Assembly (NCBI RefSeq): GCF_021389975.1
Contig: NZ_CP089981.1
Span: 3,249,501 to 3,313,500, forward strand
Reading direction: 5' to 3'
Origin: Fulvivirga ulvae
Lineage (GTDB): Bacteria; Bacteroidota; Bacteroidia; Cytophagales; Cyclobacteriaceae
Length of the DNA: 64,000 nt
The stretch's first letter is position 1, and every line of letters starts with the position of its first letter. Below are positions 63,416 to 64,000 of this stretch, piece after piece. Under the pieces are notes generated by a model. It saw nothing but the letters and a program-made list of their open reading frames with translations, searched no databases and was not told the DNA's origin. The position numbers were made by a program, and so were the translations under genes.

Positions 63416-64000
63416 TGCGCGCTTTACTAAGCCTTTAAGGACTAGTAAAGCTGACCATTCACAACCTCCAGACCTAACCATCAGGCGATAAACCGCTCCC
63501 AATAGCCATCCAACTCTAGCCACACAGCTGTTCACTTCTCTCGATCTTCGTGCGGTACTCCTGAACATTCAAGCTTTACCAAACTTTCGCCCCATCTGCC
63601 TTCTCTCCATTCATCAATCGTGCTTCTGAGCATCCAGCTTTACCAAATTCTCAGAAGTTTAGTAAAGCACCCCTAGATTTTAAATATCAGAATTTTCCTG
63701 CGCGCTTTACTAGTCCTTAAAGGGCTAGTAAAGCTTACCGTTCTTAACCACTAGCCCTAACCATTCGGAGAAGACCGCTCCCCAGTAGCCATCCAGCTTT
63801 AGCCACACCTGCTCACCCTCTCGATCTTCAACCCCCGAACATTCAAGCTTTACTAAACTTTCGCCCCATCTGCCTTCTCTCCATTTATCGATCGTGCTTC
63901 TGAGCATCCAGCTTTACCAATCTCTCAGAAGTTTAGTAAAGCACCCCGGATTTTAACTAACAGAACTTCCTTGCGCGCTTTACTAGTCCTTTAAGGACTA
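63416..64000. repeat. ~280-bp tandem repeat with palindromic motifs (continues off right edge)
   Basis: Units begin at TGCGCGCTTTAC: 63416, 63699 and 63972, giving periods of 283 and 273 bases, with the third cut by the window end. Each unit opens with a palindrome. In unit 2, gctttactag and ctagtaaagc (63704-63713, 63725-63734) form perfect 10-base arms. Each also holds a second stem, cttctgag...ctcagaag (63623-63630/63650-63657; 63897-63904/63924-63931). The heptamer GCTTTAC, or its complement, recurs many times. No protein-like frame runs through, because the first period is not a multiple of three and a 60-residue frame inside unit 2 is not conserved as coding. Confidence 0.8.

Noticed and set aside
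63725..63907. 60-residue frame on the minus strand within the tandem repeat
   Set aside because: The matching frame in the neighbouring copy is shifted, because the unit lengths differ by 10 bases. Coding is therefore not conserved.

Overview
The window reads as a chromosome segment of a Bacteroidota bacterium, most likely a Cytophagales (Fulvivirga-like) species. Supporting signs are a PorD-type type IX secretion (T9SS) gene, a secreted protein with a T9SS type A sorting tail, the gene order bamD-rpoZ-coaBC-porD-recN, promoters of the TAnnTTTG type, many lipoproteins and TPR proteins, and very large secreted YD/RHS proteins with a DUF6443-like segment. The genus is inferred from gene content, not from a marker gene.

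Layout. 1-4200 (minus strand): a membrane/TPR protein cut by the left edge, gatC, a lysophospholipid acyltransferase and an acyl-CoA thioesterase. 4451-11497 (plus): a Cache-HAMP-GAF-PAS sensor, a dipeptidyl peptidase IV, a BNR/YCF48-like beta-propeller and a proline aminopeptidase. 11611-16256: a SET-domain methyltransferase, a tiny lipoprotein, a TPR lipoprotein with no output domain, and an XRE regulator divergent from a small coiled-coil gene.

16697-34000 is the accessory island. Three consecutive giant secreted YD/RHS genes end in a toxin tip whose last 50 residues carry a CxE...PCxxC deaminase signature. A likely immunity gene follows. Next comes an AT-rich graveyard of silent tips and orphan immunity-like genes: a frameshifted RHS core with an HELAE toxin, a degenerate RHS scrap, two toxin tails, several small lipoproteins or secreted proteins, a DUF4262 gene and a truncated RraB-like gene. 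The same terminator-like hairpin (GAAAGCCTTGCAG...TGCAGGGCTTTTTT) occurs five times and divides the cassettes. The second and third giant genes look like one shell split in two, because the C-terminus of one and an internal point of the other fit together. This is the strongest candidate for an unusual biological system in the window.

34099-44337 returns to housekeeping and envelope genes: an outer-membrane protein, a two-gene unit joining a zinc-ribbon trypsin-like protease to a YbjN/chaperone-like protein, NhaD, S-adenosylhomocysteinase, an ECF sigma/anti-sigma pair, a DUF6249-like protein and a DASS anion transporter. 44472-52775 (minus) is the envelope/cofactor run: OstA/LptA-like protein, T9SS-sorted protein, BamD, RNA polymerase omega, CoaBC, PorD, a small protein, RecN and a membrane protein. 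52903-57041 (plus) holds tilS, a cyclic-nucleotide-binding-like protein, malate dehydrogenase, a DUF3052 protein and a lipoprotein. 57038-63364 holds a MASE1 histidine kinase, a DinB-like protein, a frameshifted monooxygenase-like gene divergent from a CGNR regulator, and an NtrY-like kinase with its sigma-54 response regulator. The right edge (63416-64000) is a roughly 280-bp tandem repeat rich in palindromic GCTTTACTAG motifs, lying directly upstream of the sigma-54 regulator gene. I saw no rRNA, tRNA, CRISPR array or intact insertion sequence.
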